64,000 bases of DNA from Certhia americana (Eukaryota > Chordata > Aves > Passeriformes > Certhiidae). The notes below the pieces were generated by a model. The model was not told the DNA's origin and did no database searches. It saw only the letters and a program-made list of their open reading frames with translations. The DNA lies in assembly GCA_018697195.1 (NCBI GenBank), contig CM031870.1, positions 1,377,076-1,441,075 of the forward strand, given 5' to 3'. Shown here one piece after another: positions 1 through 9,955 of the stretch; position 1 is the first letter of the stretch, and every line of letters begins with the position of its first letter. The translations under genes and the position numbers were made by a program.

Positions 1-19
1 AAAGGAGGAAGGCAGCCCT

Positions 20-260
20 CAAGGCTTGCTCTCAGGGAACAAGGCGATCAGGACAAGAAGAAATGTCCTCAAATAGCCAACCAAGGGAAGGTTTACGATT
101 GGAAATCAGGAACAATTTTTCTTCTCTTTTTTCAAAAGAGTGGTTAAAGCCTGAAACAGGTGCCCAGGGAAGTGGGTGGCCCTGGCTGTGTCCGTGGGTC
201 ACGGCTTGGATCAAATGATTTAGAGGCGCTTTTCCACCCTTTGAAAGGATTCCACGAAGC
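20..260 (+). repeat. CR1 LINE 3' fragment
   Basis: Follows the CR1 3' consensus in order: 'gacaagaagaaatgtcctcaa', 'agggaaggttta.gattgg', 'ggtgcccagggaagtggg', and a degraded 'gatttagaggcgcttttccacc' near the end. Old and diverged; sense on the plus strand. Confidence 0.65.
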
Positions 261-1577
261 TGCCAGGCGTGGATGATCACCTGTGACATTGATCAGCCAG
301 CACTCTGTCCCCACCCCTGATACCCTTCTGTGAACAAATCTACAACATCATCAATCCATCCCCCTTCCTATTTCTGACAGCCAGTTCCTCATATTCCACA
401 GGGAAAAACAAAAAAAAAACCAAAACCCAAGCCTTTACACAGCCCCTTTCTGTGTAGTTTGCACTTAACACCACCTTGTAAGGCCTTTAATCTCAAGTAT
501 CCACAAGAGATAGGAGTTTCCATATCCAAATGCCCCGGAAAAAGAGTGCAAAGGTCCAATCATAAACTAGGATATGAAGGTGACAGGCTTGATCCAAAGC
601 CAGTTTTAACCTTTCAAAGGATAATCTTCAGCTGTCCAGGCTGGTACACCTGTCAAGCTCACCTCTGCCCAATATTCACACTTTTGAAGCCCTTTCCATG
701 ATGGCCAACCAAAGGAAACATATTTGACAGGGTGCCCAGCCAGCTCTGGCAAGCCTCCACATCACCAGTCTGCCTCCCAACGGCCAAAACCCCATGCCCA
801 GAAACTCTCAGCCAGGAAGCAAATTCTTTCCAGCCGAAGGGATCTAACTCACAATATTCTCCAAGAAAAAAGAATCCCTGCGACGGAATTCACCCAACAC
901 CCCCAGCATTTTGCAGGAGGCCTTTCTCCTAAATTTAAAGCTGTCATGCCACCTGCCCCATTTTGAGTTATCAGGTGTATAAATCCTGCTTTGTGCTGTG
1001 CAGAAGAAAAACTCGGTAAGGGATTTGACTGCCAACTCCTTGAAAGCAGGGATTTTACAAGCTTTTCCTGACATCTCCCAATAGGCTTTCAACAACCGCA
1101 GCAAGTAATATTCAGGGAAGTGCAACCTCTGCCGTGAGAGGATCTTCTCCACCCTGTGATCAAAGGATGGCAAACGCTTTCCCTGTGGCTCAGCACAGGT
1201 GAGAGCAGGCAGACCCCCTCTACTCAGCTGACACACGCAAAATCAGCCAAGTTTTTTGGCCACAAAAGCAGCGCTTTTAAGCCCACAAAAGACCAGCGTT
1301 TTTTAAAGCCCACAAACCCACAGCAAGCCCCAGCGGGTGGCAGCAGCGCAAGTGGAGGTGTGTGCCGGAGCAGGCCATGGGATGTCCCAGCACAACAATA
1401 CCCCCGAAACGTGGAGACCCGAAAAAGAAAAAAAAAAAAAATCAAATACCCCGCCGGCTTGGAATCCTCACCAAAACACTGAGGCGAACAAGATCTATGA
1501 GATCATCATGTGCCTTGATTACCATTCTCAACCAGACACAGCACCTGAGCGACAGCCGTCTGCCTTGTAAAACACCT

Positions 1578-1674
1578 CCAGGGATGGTGACTCACACCAC
1601 CTCCCGGGCAGCCCAGTTCCCAATGGTTTCAACCAGACTCTTCTGTGTAGGAAATTCACTCCTAATATCGAGGT
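1578..1674 (-). repeat. CR1 LINE fragment, antisense
   Basis: The plus strand reads as the complement of CR1: 'ccagggatggtgactcacaccacctcccgggcagccca', then 'aggaaattcactcctaatatc'. It lies in GID4 intron 1. Confidence 0.65.
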
Positions 1675-1738
1675 GTTGGGGTGCTGTCGCAAGGGGCCGG
1701 CAGGGTGGGAACGGCCACCCCGGGCCTGAGGGAGCCGT

Positions 1739-1766
1739 GGGGGGGGGGGGGGGGGGGGGGGGGGGG
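1739..1766. repeat. Poly-G homopolymer, 28 bases
   Basis: An uninterrupted G run. It marks roughly where indel-damaged coding sequence begins, so its true length is doubtful. Confidence 0.9.
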
Positions 1767-1845
1767 TTGGGTCCCGCTCGCCTCAGGCCGCGGTGGCGTT
1801 CCCACCCCGCCAGGGGCTCGGCCTCGCCCCGCCGTCCCACCTCAC

Positions 1846-2045
1846 TGCCCATGACGACCTCCACCTCGTAGGCGTTGTGCACTTTGCTGCGTTGCTGCCC
1901 GCGAAACTTGGCCCCGCTGTAGAAAGCAGCGAAAGTGGCCACGCCGGGCTGCGCGCCCCGTGTTGATGGGGGGCGCGGCAGGCACCAAGCTGCTGGCGGC
2001 GCCTACCGAGCCGGAGGGAGGAGACGAGCCTCCCGCCCCTCCAGA
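1846..2045 (-). CDS. GID4: GID4 first coding exon (partial, indel-damaged)
   Basis: GID4 is the substrate receptor of the CTLH/GID E3 ubiquitin ligase and binds N-terminal proline degrons. On the minus strand the sequence gives a stretch ending PPINT, then, one frame over, QPGVATF, YSGAKFRGQQRSK and NAYEVEVV. These match the conserved region where the GID4 beta-barrel begins (PPINT-QQPGV, LYSGSKFRG, YDVEVV in mammals). The exon stops at a GTGAGG donor just after VEVV, where the mammalian exon also ends. The reading frame changes between PPINT and QPGV, and there is an extra codon before NAYEVEVV, so no single open frame covers the exon. I attribute this to poor base accuracy because neighbouring ATPAF2 exons show the same damage. 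The start codon could not be placed and the high-coordinate end is approximate. Later exons lie beyond the left edge of the window. It is head-to-head with ATPAF2. Confidence 0.8.
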
Positions 2046-2049
2046 CGCG

Positions 2050-2600
2050 GCGCCTCTCGCGCCGAACCTGGCAATCTAGGGGGGGTCCCCGGGCCGCCAG
2101 CGTGGCCGGGGCCGAGGCGCGGCAGGGGAACGACGCCCGCTCCGCTCCGCTCCCACGCCGCGGACCGCCGCTGGTCGGGGCCCTCCGGCAGCGCTTCCGC
2201 GCGCTAACCTTGGCCCTCGCGCTGCGTGCTTGAGGGGAGTGTTCCCCGCCTTCTGCATTGGCTCTGTCGGCGCGGGAGCCGGGCGTATTGGTTGTGTTGA
2301 CGCCGAGCGCCCTGCTGGCGAAATGTAGTTTTTTTCATCCAGGCGGCGAGGATTGGTGCGGTGGCCGGACACAAGATGGGGCCGGACGCCCAGAGAGCGG
2401 CGCTGAGCTGCGGTCGCGGAACGAAGGTTGCTAGTCGTCTGTCGCCGTTGTGGGCGGCTGTCGGTCTTTCGGCTTTTTGGTGGGCCACATATCTTCACGT
2501 GCCGCTCGGCTACCCCCGACCCGTCTCCTGCAGCGTGCCATGGGAGAGCGGCCTGGTGGGCCATGGTGGCGCCAGGCCTATGCCCCGCAGAGGTGGGGCT
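2050..2600. promoter_or_regulatory. CpG-rich bidirectional GID4/ATPAF2 promoter
   Basis: GC- and CpG-rich DNA separates the first exons of two divergent genes. Visible sites are three ATTGG (inverted CCAAT) boxes at 2257, 2287 and 2352, a CACGTG E-box at 2496-2501, and an AAGATGG YY1-like motif at 2373-2379. No TATA box was seen. Base accuracy in this block is doubtful, so exact spacing may be off. Confidence 0.7.
2540..2592 (+). CDS. ATPAF2: ATPAF2 exon 1 candidate
   Basis: An ATG at 2540 opens a short frame ending RQAYAPQR at a GAG|GTGGGG donor. It resembles the ARAYAPP that precedes ERKRF in mammalian ATPAF2. The mitochondrial presequence would lie here; its true start may be further upstream given the poor sequence. 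Confidence 0.45.
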
Positions 2601-5600
2601 AGTACGTGGGCGGCTACAGCCTTTTTGGGGTGGGGGATCCTTCCCTGGGACCCTCAGACCGGAGTGACCACAAGAGACCACGGGCTGCGATCGGCCCGGT
2701 CCACGGGGATCCGCGCTCTCAACGGCCGCTGCGAAGGCCCCCCATGGGGCTGGGTTTCCCCCTCCACCCCGGTCCTTTCCTTTAATGTGTGTTTGGACGG
2801 ACGGGCAGGGCCTCCATGGCAGCACGGCGAGCCCTCGTCTGAACCAAGTTTGTTGACACTTGGTTGTATTTTGTTGGGTTTTAGGGATTTGGAGGGGAAT
2901 GGGTCTCAGATGAGGAGGCTTCAGCCTATGTTGGCTCCACCTATCCCATACAAAGCGTTTGCTGGATTCACTTGGTTGTGGGTTTGAGAACAGTAAATTA
3001 ATCTCATTATTATGCATCCAATTTGCCCCCAGAGTACCAGGTGAATACAATGTCAAGGTTTTGGGAGGCCACTGATGAACATCGGGGATCTCTGGCGGTA
3101 CACCACGCTTTAATAGTTTTTACAACTGTGTCTGAGGTACTTTGCTGAGGCCCTGAAGCTCGAGCTCCATGAGCTGAGCATTCCTTGCATTCACCAGCGT
3201 TGGGAATGTGCTTTTTAGCATGAGAATAGCAAGAACTGAAGCACCTGACCTGCTTGCACATGTGCCCTTCACAAGACAGATTTATAGTTTTGGATTTACA
3301 ATGGATGTGTTGCAATGGGACTGGTCGTGGATTCTTCCTGCCTTGTGGGAGGGGGTGTGAGCCTTTGGATGTATGGAATCCTGCCTTCTATGTGTTAGGA
3401 GGGGTGCTGTAGGAAAGGCTCCTGACCCTCCTAAAATGAGACCTGAAGTTTCCTCAGAACTCACCTTGTTGGTGGGCAGGTATATTCCTGAGCTGGTACT
3501 GGGATGCCTTGGGCTGCAGGGAGGATTAATCCCTGGGGATAATTTATACAGTCTTTCTGTAGTTGTAGAATCTGGAAAGGTTAACCTTGAAGCCCAAAAC
3601 CCGTGAGGCGAGTGCCGGGACAGGTGTAATTCGGAACCCAAGCACTGCCACACTCTGAGGCAGCTGAGCCCCCAGCCTGGCAGGAGTGTAGAGCGTTGTG
3701 TTTGCCTTATGGATGTGCACCAGCGAGCATTGTGGTCCCTCCTGGACCGGTTTCCGAGCTTCCCTCTGAGTGGAGACTCACTAGGAGCTCACAACTGGAA
3801 GCGTGTACCCTGAAGGGCTGGGATTTTTGTGGCCCAGGCCACCTGGACAGCAGCAAAGCGTTGCTTTCGAGCTCGTGCTAAGGGGCGGGGAGGAGCTGAA
3901 GATTCTCTGTTTGCTCTATAGTGTTCTATTTGCGCTCTGTTTGTGTATCCCAGATGAGAAAGAGCGTTTCCAGAACGTGCCATTCTAGCAAAGGGGAACG
4001 GTTGATGGAGCTACAGCTGCCAGGAGGGGATGGAGCTGGGCTCATGCATCCCAGGGAAGAGGTTTATTACCCACACCAATCAGCGTAGGCACCTGCAGCT
4101 CAGGCTGGACCAGTGCTGTATGCACCTTCCTCAAATACTACAGCAAAGATGCGTGGTGAGGAAGAGAACCTTCCAAGACCAAGTGTACCCAAGTGATGGT
4201 GGAGAAACCTGAGATACCTGCCGATCCCTTACTCCTGTCAGCCTCTGAATTCATGACTCCTGCTGTAGGGTGTCTGTTTGTCCTTAGTGCTTGACCCTCC
4301 TCTTTTGTTCCCCAGGATTTCTACTATGATTCCCAGGAGGCTTTGTAAATAAACCTGCGACCACGAAAGCTGAAAACGCCCCAGGCCAAAGCTCTTGATC
4401 GCGTCCTGTCTTCCCCGTCTCTGCCCCCTCTCCCCTGTCCTCGCGTGGTGGCGCGGTTCACCTAGCTGAGTTGGCCGCAGCGCGGGACGCGCTTCGATCG
4501 GGTTGGCTCTTCGGTCGTCGCGTGTGTTTTCCTCTCGTAGCGTAAGTGAGTTGGCAACGGAGTGGGATTCCCAGAAAGACCCATCAAATTCTACACAATT
4601 CCACCTCGTGAGACACGGCTCCGGTAGGTGAGAATGATGAGACCTCCAAATGCTAGAATGTGGAGGACACCAGCAGGCTGTGCGCTCCTATATGAGCAGC
4701 AAAAGTTAGACTATCTCTGGGATGGACCAGGCTGCCTGTTCGTAGAGGGAATCTGCATCAAATGGAAGAACATTGAGAAGGGGCTTGTAGGACAGTATGT
4801 TTATTGGGAATTATGCAGGGGCTATGCGAGGATAACAGTGAGCTTCTGGAGCAGTCCAGGCAACTTGTTCCTGGCTGCTTAAGGGGCTGTTTCAGGCTGT
4901 GATTCTGCAAATATTTGAGAAGAAGATACCTGTTACAGGTGAGACCATTTGTGGCATGTCTTTACCCCCTCAGTTGTTCATCTATCACACAATCCATCTG
5001 CTCACTTCTTGGCCCATCTGTACCATGGACGATGCCTGCTTTTTCATTGGCCTGGATATTTAACAGGTTTTCCACTGCCTTTTATCCCAGATCCATCTCT
5101 GTGTCAACACGGCCGCTGGACACAAATTCCCAACAAGAGAAACAAAACGCAGCGATCCGAGCAGCTGTGAAGTTCCTGGAGCAGACACAGTCTGGTACGA
5201 GATGGGGCCCAGCCTGCGATTTTGATCGAAAGAGGGTTGGGTAAGTGAGGGAAGACGTATGCTCTTCACCCAGTTCGATGCATGGCTTTGATTTGTGCTG
5301 GTTTTTTGCCTTTTGCAGGCAATTGAATTAGTTCAGTCCTGCCATGTGAACAACCTGTTGGAAAGTCTGTGTCACCCAAAGAAGGAGCATTGGATTGGTC
5401 CTCTGTTTTGAACTCTGTTTTAGGACATACCCTCCATGCCTGGGCAGGGTTGAGAGCAGTCAGGACCTCCCCCCCCCCCCACATTACGATCTGGAGCAAG
5501 AGTCGAAAACCTCATTGCACAACGTCCCCCTGGGCGGATTTCTGATCAGCCGTTAGTCCCTGCTATTCCTGCTCCAGTACAGATAGCCTCAGGACTATCC

Positions 5601-5786
5601 CCCTTTCTACCAGTCTCCCCCTAAAATGCCTTTATTTCTTAAAGTCCCTGGAGAGATGTAGGATCAAGCATGTTTTATTGCCCAGGCTCCTGTCCAGCCT
5701 CCACTGGCAGCTGCCCTCAGTTCCTGTGGGAGGAGAGGGCAAGATGAGAGGTGAGGAATAGGGTTCCCCTACCTGCCCTTGTTTTT

Positions 5787-5844
<58 letters not shown>

Positions 5845-8338
5845 CTTTTTTTTTTCTCTTTTTTTTTGTTTTTTTTTCTGGCTACTTTGCGTCAGACTGG
5901 GGAGCCCAGGGAATGTGTGTGTAGGTTAACCATCTGGGCAAGGAGAAGCATGGAGTGGCCCCCACACAGAGTTGCAGTGCGGGTTTTGTACTCTGCTCCC
6001 TAACTGCTAACTTCAGCCTGGTGGCTTGGGGGTACCTGCAGTTTTCAGTTGGCTTGATTCCTGCTCTGATCTCTTATAGTTAAAAAGAATTGTTCTTCCA
6101 ATAGTCCCATAACAACAAAGACACTGAATTTAGAGTGGCAAGAGCCTCTTGGGGCGAATTGTTCCCCTGTCACTGCTGCGCTGGAGTGGGACAGCGGTTC
6201 CACTTGCTGTTTCGGAGTCTGGTGGGGTCAGTTTGTCCTTCCCGAGGCATGTCGTCCCCAGACCCCCTCTTCGGGGATCGCGCGACAATATCCAGTGTGT
6301 TTTTTGTTCCATGATGTTAACAGCGTATCGAATGTGGAGAGCCCTCCAGCCGTTGCCCCAGAGCCTGACAGAAGACTAGGAGAATGGGATCCTTGTTGGT
6401 CATCTGAGGCCTTGAGAAAAGGTGAGAGCTCAAAGGGTTCTTGACTGCTTAAGGCCCTGCTCTGCTGAGCCCAGTAACTCTGGTGCTTGTGACTGCCAGG
6501 GCCACAAGCTCTGTGACCTCTGGGCTTTGCTAAGGGTTTGGGTGACCATTCCAGGTACAACGTGACAATCGGCTCCTCGACCAGCATCCTGGGGCCAAAC
6601 ATTCCAGCCAGCACCAAGGAAACATTCGTCAGCCATCTGGCATCCTACAACATGTGGGCCCTGCAAGGTGAGCGGGGCTGGGCCAGGAGCTGTGTGCTCA
6701 GGCTGGGCCAGTGAGGAGGTGGCTCCTCCCCACGGGGCAGGAGAGTGACTGTAATGTTTTTCTTTTCCTGCTCCAAATGTGGAGGTTTATGTTTTAAATC
6801 TGCAGGCTGGGCCCTGACCTGCTTTTGTCACAGGCAGGGATTCTCTTCAGTGCCATTGGTGTTTGGGATCTGACTGTGCTGTCCCATGAACTGCTCGCTC
6901 CACCTTAGCACAAATAACTTCTTTAATGCCAAACCTTCTAATGATTTAATCCCTAGCTTTGTTGTTACCAGGAAAAGAAATCAGGCTTAGTACTCCAAAG
7001 GGCCCACACTGTGCACTGTCCTCACTTTTTCATCCTTATATCCCACTTAATCTTGCCTGAATCATCCTAATGACACCGAAAGATAAAGAAATGAAGAGAG
7101 GTTTGCTTTATTCCAGACCTGAATCAGCAGCAGTCAGTGAAACCCACAAAAGACACAGAATGCTTGAGTCTGGATGTATATCTCTTCCCTTTTCACTGGG
7201 AGGGGTTGTGGCAGAATAAAAGGAGGTGGTGTCCAGGGTATGGCCTTTGTCACTGCAGTGGCAGGGCCAGCACAATGCTCTCAGATTCACAGATCTGAGT
7301 GCCCAGGTGCAGGTGGGAGGATAACTGGCCCTCCCAGAGGGGATACCACAGCCTGGCTGTTTCTTCAGAGCATGTGAAGATGCTGCTATAATGCTGCAGA
7401 AAACAGCCATGAATTTTGTTTGGTTTGGGTTATTCCCTTCCAGGTATAGAATTTGTAATCACCCAGCTGAAATCGCTGATTCTGTCCCTGAGCCTGATTG
7501 ACAGGCACATTACAGTAGAGAAAGCTGTGCTTCTGTCTCGCCTGGAGGAAGAATACCAGGTAAATTATGTTACAAAACAGCCCTATAATTCAAATAGCAA
7601 TAATCTCAGCATGACAAATGCATCCCCCACCACAAATAACTGGCAAGGGAAGTGCCTGCTATAGCAGGAGACGTTCCACTCCACCAGTCTCCCTGTCTGA
7701 GAGCGTTTGGAGCATGCTGCTGCAGAGCAACACCACAGGCACACCAGCCCAGAGTGCTCCCAGGGCTGCCAGTTTCTTTTCACAGAGCCCAGATGGCTGC
7801 TTTTCTCCCTCTCTAATCTGAAGTGCAAAGTTGTGGCTGGCTTCTGCTGCTGAGGGTTATCCAGCCTGGAGGCTTTGGTAGACACCAAGATATCAAACTT
7901 GCTGGAAATTAGCTTGGTGTGAAGCTCTCCTTGTCCCAAAAGTGGCTGAAGTTGGGACTCTTTTCATCCTCCCATTAAGAGGCTTTGCCTCAGACCACAG
8001 TACAGATGAAGCACATCCTCATCTCGAGATATCCCTGCCTCAGCAGTCGAGGATCATCTCAGTTCCTGGGGGGTGTGGGGGTGTGGGGGGGTGTGTGTGT
8101 GTGTGTGTGTGTGTGTTACCTGTGCTTCACAAATATGAGAAGGGAAGCTGAGAGTTGCTGAGCTGCTTTGAGTATAATCCCTGTTCCTCCTCTCCTTCAG
8201 ATTCGGCGCTGGGGCAACGTGGAGTGGGCCCACGACTACGACCTGTGTGAGCTGCGTGCTCGCACGGCAGCTGGGACTCTCTTTGTTCACCTCTGCTCAG
8301 AGAGCTCGACTGTAAAACACAAGCTGTTGCAGGACTGA
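2540..8338 (+). CDS. ATPAF2: ATPAF2, mitochondrial F1-ATPase assembly factor 2 (5' exons damaged)
   Basis: ATPAF2 (yeast Atp12) is a mitochondrial matrix chaperone that binds the F1 alpha subunit until it pairs with beta during ATP synthase assembly. Three clean 3' exons encode, in frame, YNVTIGSSTSILGPNIP..., IEFVITQLKSLILSLSLIDR... and RRWGNVEWAHDYDLCELRA..., ending HKLLQD-stop, which is the conserved C-terminal half of the family. Upstream, exon-sized blocks with correct splice sites carry recognisable pieces: RKLKTPQAK at 4337, ATEWDSQ at 4541, RAAVKFL at 5091, and a damaged 'YRVEEP...WDP...' exon at 6324. All of these contain small insertions and deletions that break the frame. Intron positions and phases still agree across the damage (for example AG|G TAC into the clean exon), so I infer an intact gene with bad sequence. 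A 53-base exon 1 candidate (MGERPGG..., then QAYAPQ) ends at 2592; this start is tentative. It is divergent from GID4 and convergent with DRC3. Confidence 0.9.
2593..3953 (+). other. ATPAF2: ATPAF2 intron 1
   Basis: The 5' part is GC-rich, continuing the CpG island to about 2.85 kb; the rest is ordinary. No repeat or exon was recognised. It lies inside the low-accuracy block. Confidence 0.5.
3954..4000 (+). CDS. ATPAF2: ATPAF2 exon 2 (damaged)
   Basis: After a TATCCCAG acceptor the sequence reads DEKERFQNV, matching the family's ERKRFYQNV. It then shifts frame before a segment equivalent to 'AQGEG' and ends near GAACG|GTTGAT. Confidence 0.6.
4337..4400 (+). CDS. ATPAF2: ATPAF2 exon 3 (damaged; 3' end unclear)
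   Basis: CCCAG|GAGGCTTTG... is followed by a frame reading RKLKTPQAK, identical to the conserved family motif. The preceding EINLDH segment is split by an inserted 'taa' and single-base shifts. Similarity fades after 4396, and weak echoes of 'LFTVPSEALA' occur near 4455-4490. Confidence 0.65.
4541..4607 (+). CDS. ATPAF2: ATPAF2 exon 4 (damaged)
   Basis: Encodes ATEWDSQKD. Then, after a one-base loss, the nucleotides of 'TIKFYT' (atcaaattctacaca) and 'HL' (cacctc) follow in other frames up to a CTC|GTGAGA donor. Confidence 0.6.
5091..5194 (+). CDS. ATPAF2: ATPAF2 exon 5 (damaged)
   Basis: Acceptor TATCCCAG. The nucleotides for CNTA-LDNPTQ-IRAAVKFL-DTV are all present in order, but in at least three frames. 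The clean core reads IRAAVKFLEQTQS. It ends at CTG|GTACGA, where the family's intron falls before the next exon's C-TAC-CGA. Confidence 0.65.
5782..5878 (+). repeat. Long T-rich tract
   Basis: About 97 bases of nearly pure T with a few C and G, inside an ATPAF2 intron and inside the low-accuracy block. It yields a spurious polyphenylalanine frame. Confidence 0.9.
6324..6421 (+). CDS. ATPAF2: ATPAF2 exon 6 (damaged)
   Basis: GTTAACAG| is followed by nucleotides of 'YRVEEP..LVELQ..EWDPVV.W.EKR' with several indels, so no frame stays open. It ends AGAAAAG|GTGAGA, giving the split arginine codon that the next, clean exon completes. Confidence 0.6.
6555..6667 (+). CDS. ATPAF2: ATPAF2 exon 7 (intact)
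   Basis: G TAC AAC GTG ACA... reads YNVTIGSSTSILGPNIP and then a VSHLASYNMWALQ segment with no interruption. Splice sites are CCAG|G and CAAG|GTGAGC. This is the first clean exon after the damaged block. Confidence 0.92.
7444..7559 (+). CDS. ATPAF2: ATPAF2 exon 8 (intact)
   Basis: Encodes IEFVITQLKSLILSLSLIDR, then a segment with VEKAVLLSRLEEEYQ, between TTCCAG| and CAG|GTAAAT. Phase joins both neighbours. Confidence 0.93.
8072..8116 (+). repeat. GT-rich microsatellite
   Basis: (GGGGTGT)-type repeats followed by a pure (GT)n run, ending about 85 bases before the last ATPAF2 exon. Confidence 0.9.
8201..8338 (+). CDS. ATPAF2: ATPAF2 terminal exon (intact)
   Basis: Encodes IRRWGNVEWAHDYDLCELRA, then RTAAGTLFVHLCSES and a HKLLQD-stop end, a near-identical match to the family C-terminus. 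Confidence 0.94.
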   Translation: MRRWGNVEWAHDYDLCELRARTAAGTLFVHLCSESSTVKHKLLQD

Positions 8339-8775
8339 GGCAGCTGGGCAGGGCACAGAAAGAAAATGTCCAGCTGGGAATTGCTGGCCTGACCCAGTGG
8401 ATGGTAGCCACCTTCCTGCCATTCCATTTTTTTCTGGGATCAGCTTCACGTGCTGTGATTTTGTGGGCAGCTCTTCACTTGGATTGCCTGCTGCAGTGCA
8501 GCACACAAGGAGGAAAGGTCAAGGTGAGTTTCCTCTGAATCCCCAAGCCAGCAGCTCTGTCCTTTCCTGGTGTCTGTAACTCATCAGAGGAGCTCCCACG
8601 GAAGAAACAGCTTCCTGGGCAGGGCACGGCACAGACATACCCAGCATATGCCACATGTCTTCATAGCTGCCAGCTCCTGACACACACTTGTTATGGAAAT
8701 CTGAAAACAGACTCCACTGCATCTGTTGTTCATCCCTTGGCGTGCCTGTCTGTAACACCAGGGTCTCTGTGTTCC

Positions 8776-8781
8776 ATTAAA
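8776..8781 (+). terminator. ATPAF2: ATTAAA polyadenylation signal, ATPAF2
   Basis: ATTAAA lies 438 bases after the stop. An alternative AATAAA is at 8892-8897. Confidence 0.55.
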
Positions 8782-8799
8782 GACTCGCCCCTGTGAGGT

Positions 8800-9670
8800 A
8801 CCAAAAGCTGCGTGTCTTTGTTTTTGTCTCCAAACTGTGGGGTGGGTCCTGAGCTGCCAGGTTGTGGTCACCTGCTGGGATGGCTCCAGGTAATAAAAAT
8901 CACAGAGCAGAGCAGAAGTTTAACTACTGTGTGAACCACTCCATGCAACTGAGGAGGTAGCAAGGAGACAATTGTGTAGTCCTGGAGGAAGAGGGGTAAA
9001 ATCTGGGCTCCAGCCTTCTTCAGAAGCACAGAGCATGATGAGCTGAATCTGTGTTTGACAGGCCACAGGGTTTTCTGAGACCTGCTCTGTCCCTGGCATG
9101 CACATGCAGCCACCCTCTCGTTTAACCTTCCCACCTTCTCCGTGCTGCCTGCCTGCAGCAGCACCGCCCCGGCCAGCACCGTTCCTCAGAAGCTGCCCAG
9201 AAGGGAGCGTGGCAGTGGCTGTCAGGGAGCAAGGAGGGGAATTAATGACTCCTCGCTCGGCTGTGGTGAGCGGTGGCGCGTGAGCTCCTGTGGAACCATT
9301 GATTTCCCTTCCTGCTGGCTGGGGGCTGCTCTGCTCACGCTGCAGAAAGCCGCTTGTGAGAAAGGGTGAGAAGATGCTCCCAGGCATACGGAGCCCCCAC
9401 CAGCCTTGTGCTTGCTGAGCTGGAAACCTGCTGTTATCTCGGGGGTGGTTTGATGGAGAGCGCTCCTCTCCTGAGCTGCTGCCTCATGCCAGCGGCTCAC
9501 AGGTTCCTGCCACTGAGCTCACAGGTACCAAAGCTTTCAGGCATGATGTGCTACGATGATTTGGTTCAATCAGCTCACAGCTGATCCATAACCCCTCGTG
9601 ACCAGGTATGAGCTGTCTGCACGGACTTCGTGCCAGTGTGATGGAAGAGACAGGGCTTTGGATGCTTTTC
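8800..9670. other. Intergenic space between convergent ATPAF2 and DRC3
   Basis: No gene, RNA or clear repeat was recognised. It separates two 3' ends that face each other. Confidence 0.55.
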
Positions 9671-9688
9671 CAGAGTTGAGAAGTAGCT

Positions 9689-9694
9689 TTTATT
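9689..9694 (-). terminator. DRC3: AATAAA polyadenylation signal, DRC3
   Basis: TTTATT on the plus strand is AATAAA on the minus strand, about 157 bases past the DRC3 stop codon, implying a short 3' UTR. Confidence 0.6.
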
Positions 9695-9850
9695 TGGTAA
9701 ATAAAATCTGAGGACTAAACCAAGAGCTGCAGTAAAGCTCAGAGAGAAATATGCATTTGGTCTGAAATGTCCCAGGCAGCTTGGGCATAGAGAGCTGTTC
9801 CTGCTGGGGGTTGTGCTGTGTGCCCTAGCTGAGGCAGCTGCCCAGCCCTG

Positions 9851-9955
9851 TTACTTCAGGATCGCTGTGTTATCCAGCTCCTTCTGGATAGTGTCGACAA
9901 AGCAAAGGATCTTTTCGATACAGGCACGGTTTCTGTCGCTCTCGGATTGGAAAGC
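9851..9955 (-). CDS. DRC3: DRC3 terminal exon (12)
   Basis: Encodes AFQSESDRNRACIEK and a segment ending IQKELDNTAILK-stop after a GTCCAG acceptor. An upstream CTCCAG acceptor would stay open but would add residues absent from the family. Confidence 0.85.
   Translation of the reverse strand, partial: AFQSESDRNRACIEKILCFVDTIQKELDNTAILK

Larger units (their letters stand above)
1..1845 (-). other. GID4: GID4 intron 1 (partial)
   Basis: No coding exon of GID4 or any other gene is recognisable here on either strand. It holds one sense CR1 relic at the left edge, one antisense CR1 relic near 1580-1670, and a long G homopolymer near the exon. The 300-1570 stretch has several short open frames without similarity I recognise. 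Confidence 0.6.

Noticed and set aside
1592..1942. A 116-codon minus-strand frame read as one protein
   Set aside because: Only its first third is GID4 exon 1; after the GTGAGG donor the translation is intron and a poly-G/poly-proline artefact. Its apparent start is a GTG inside the exon.
2361..2987. A 208-codon open frame in the CpG island
   Set aside because: GC-rich DNA lacks stops by chance; there is no family similarity, and it overlaps the ATPAF2 exon 1 candidate and intron.
5779..6003. Polyphenylalanine open frame
   Set aside because: Produced by the T-rich tract in an ATPAF2 intron.
3954..6421. ATPAF2 as a genuine pseudogene
   Set aside because: Splice sites and phases are intact, the 3' exons are perfect, and the neighbouring GID4 exon shows the same kind of indels; sequence error explains all of it better.
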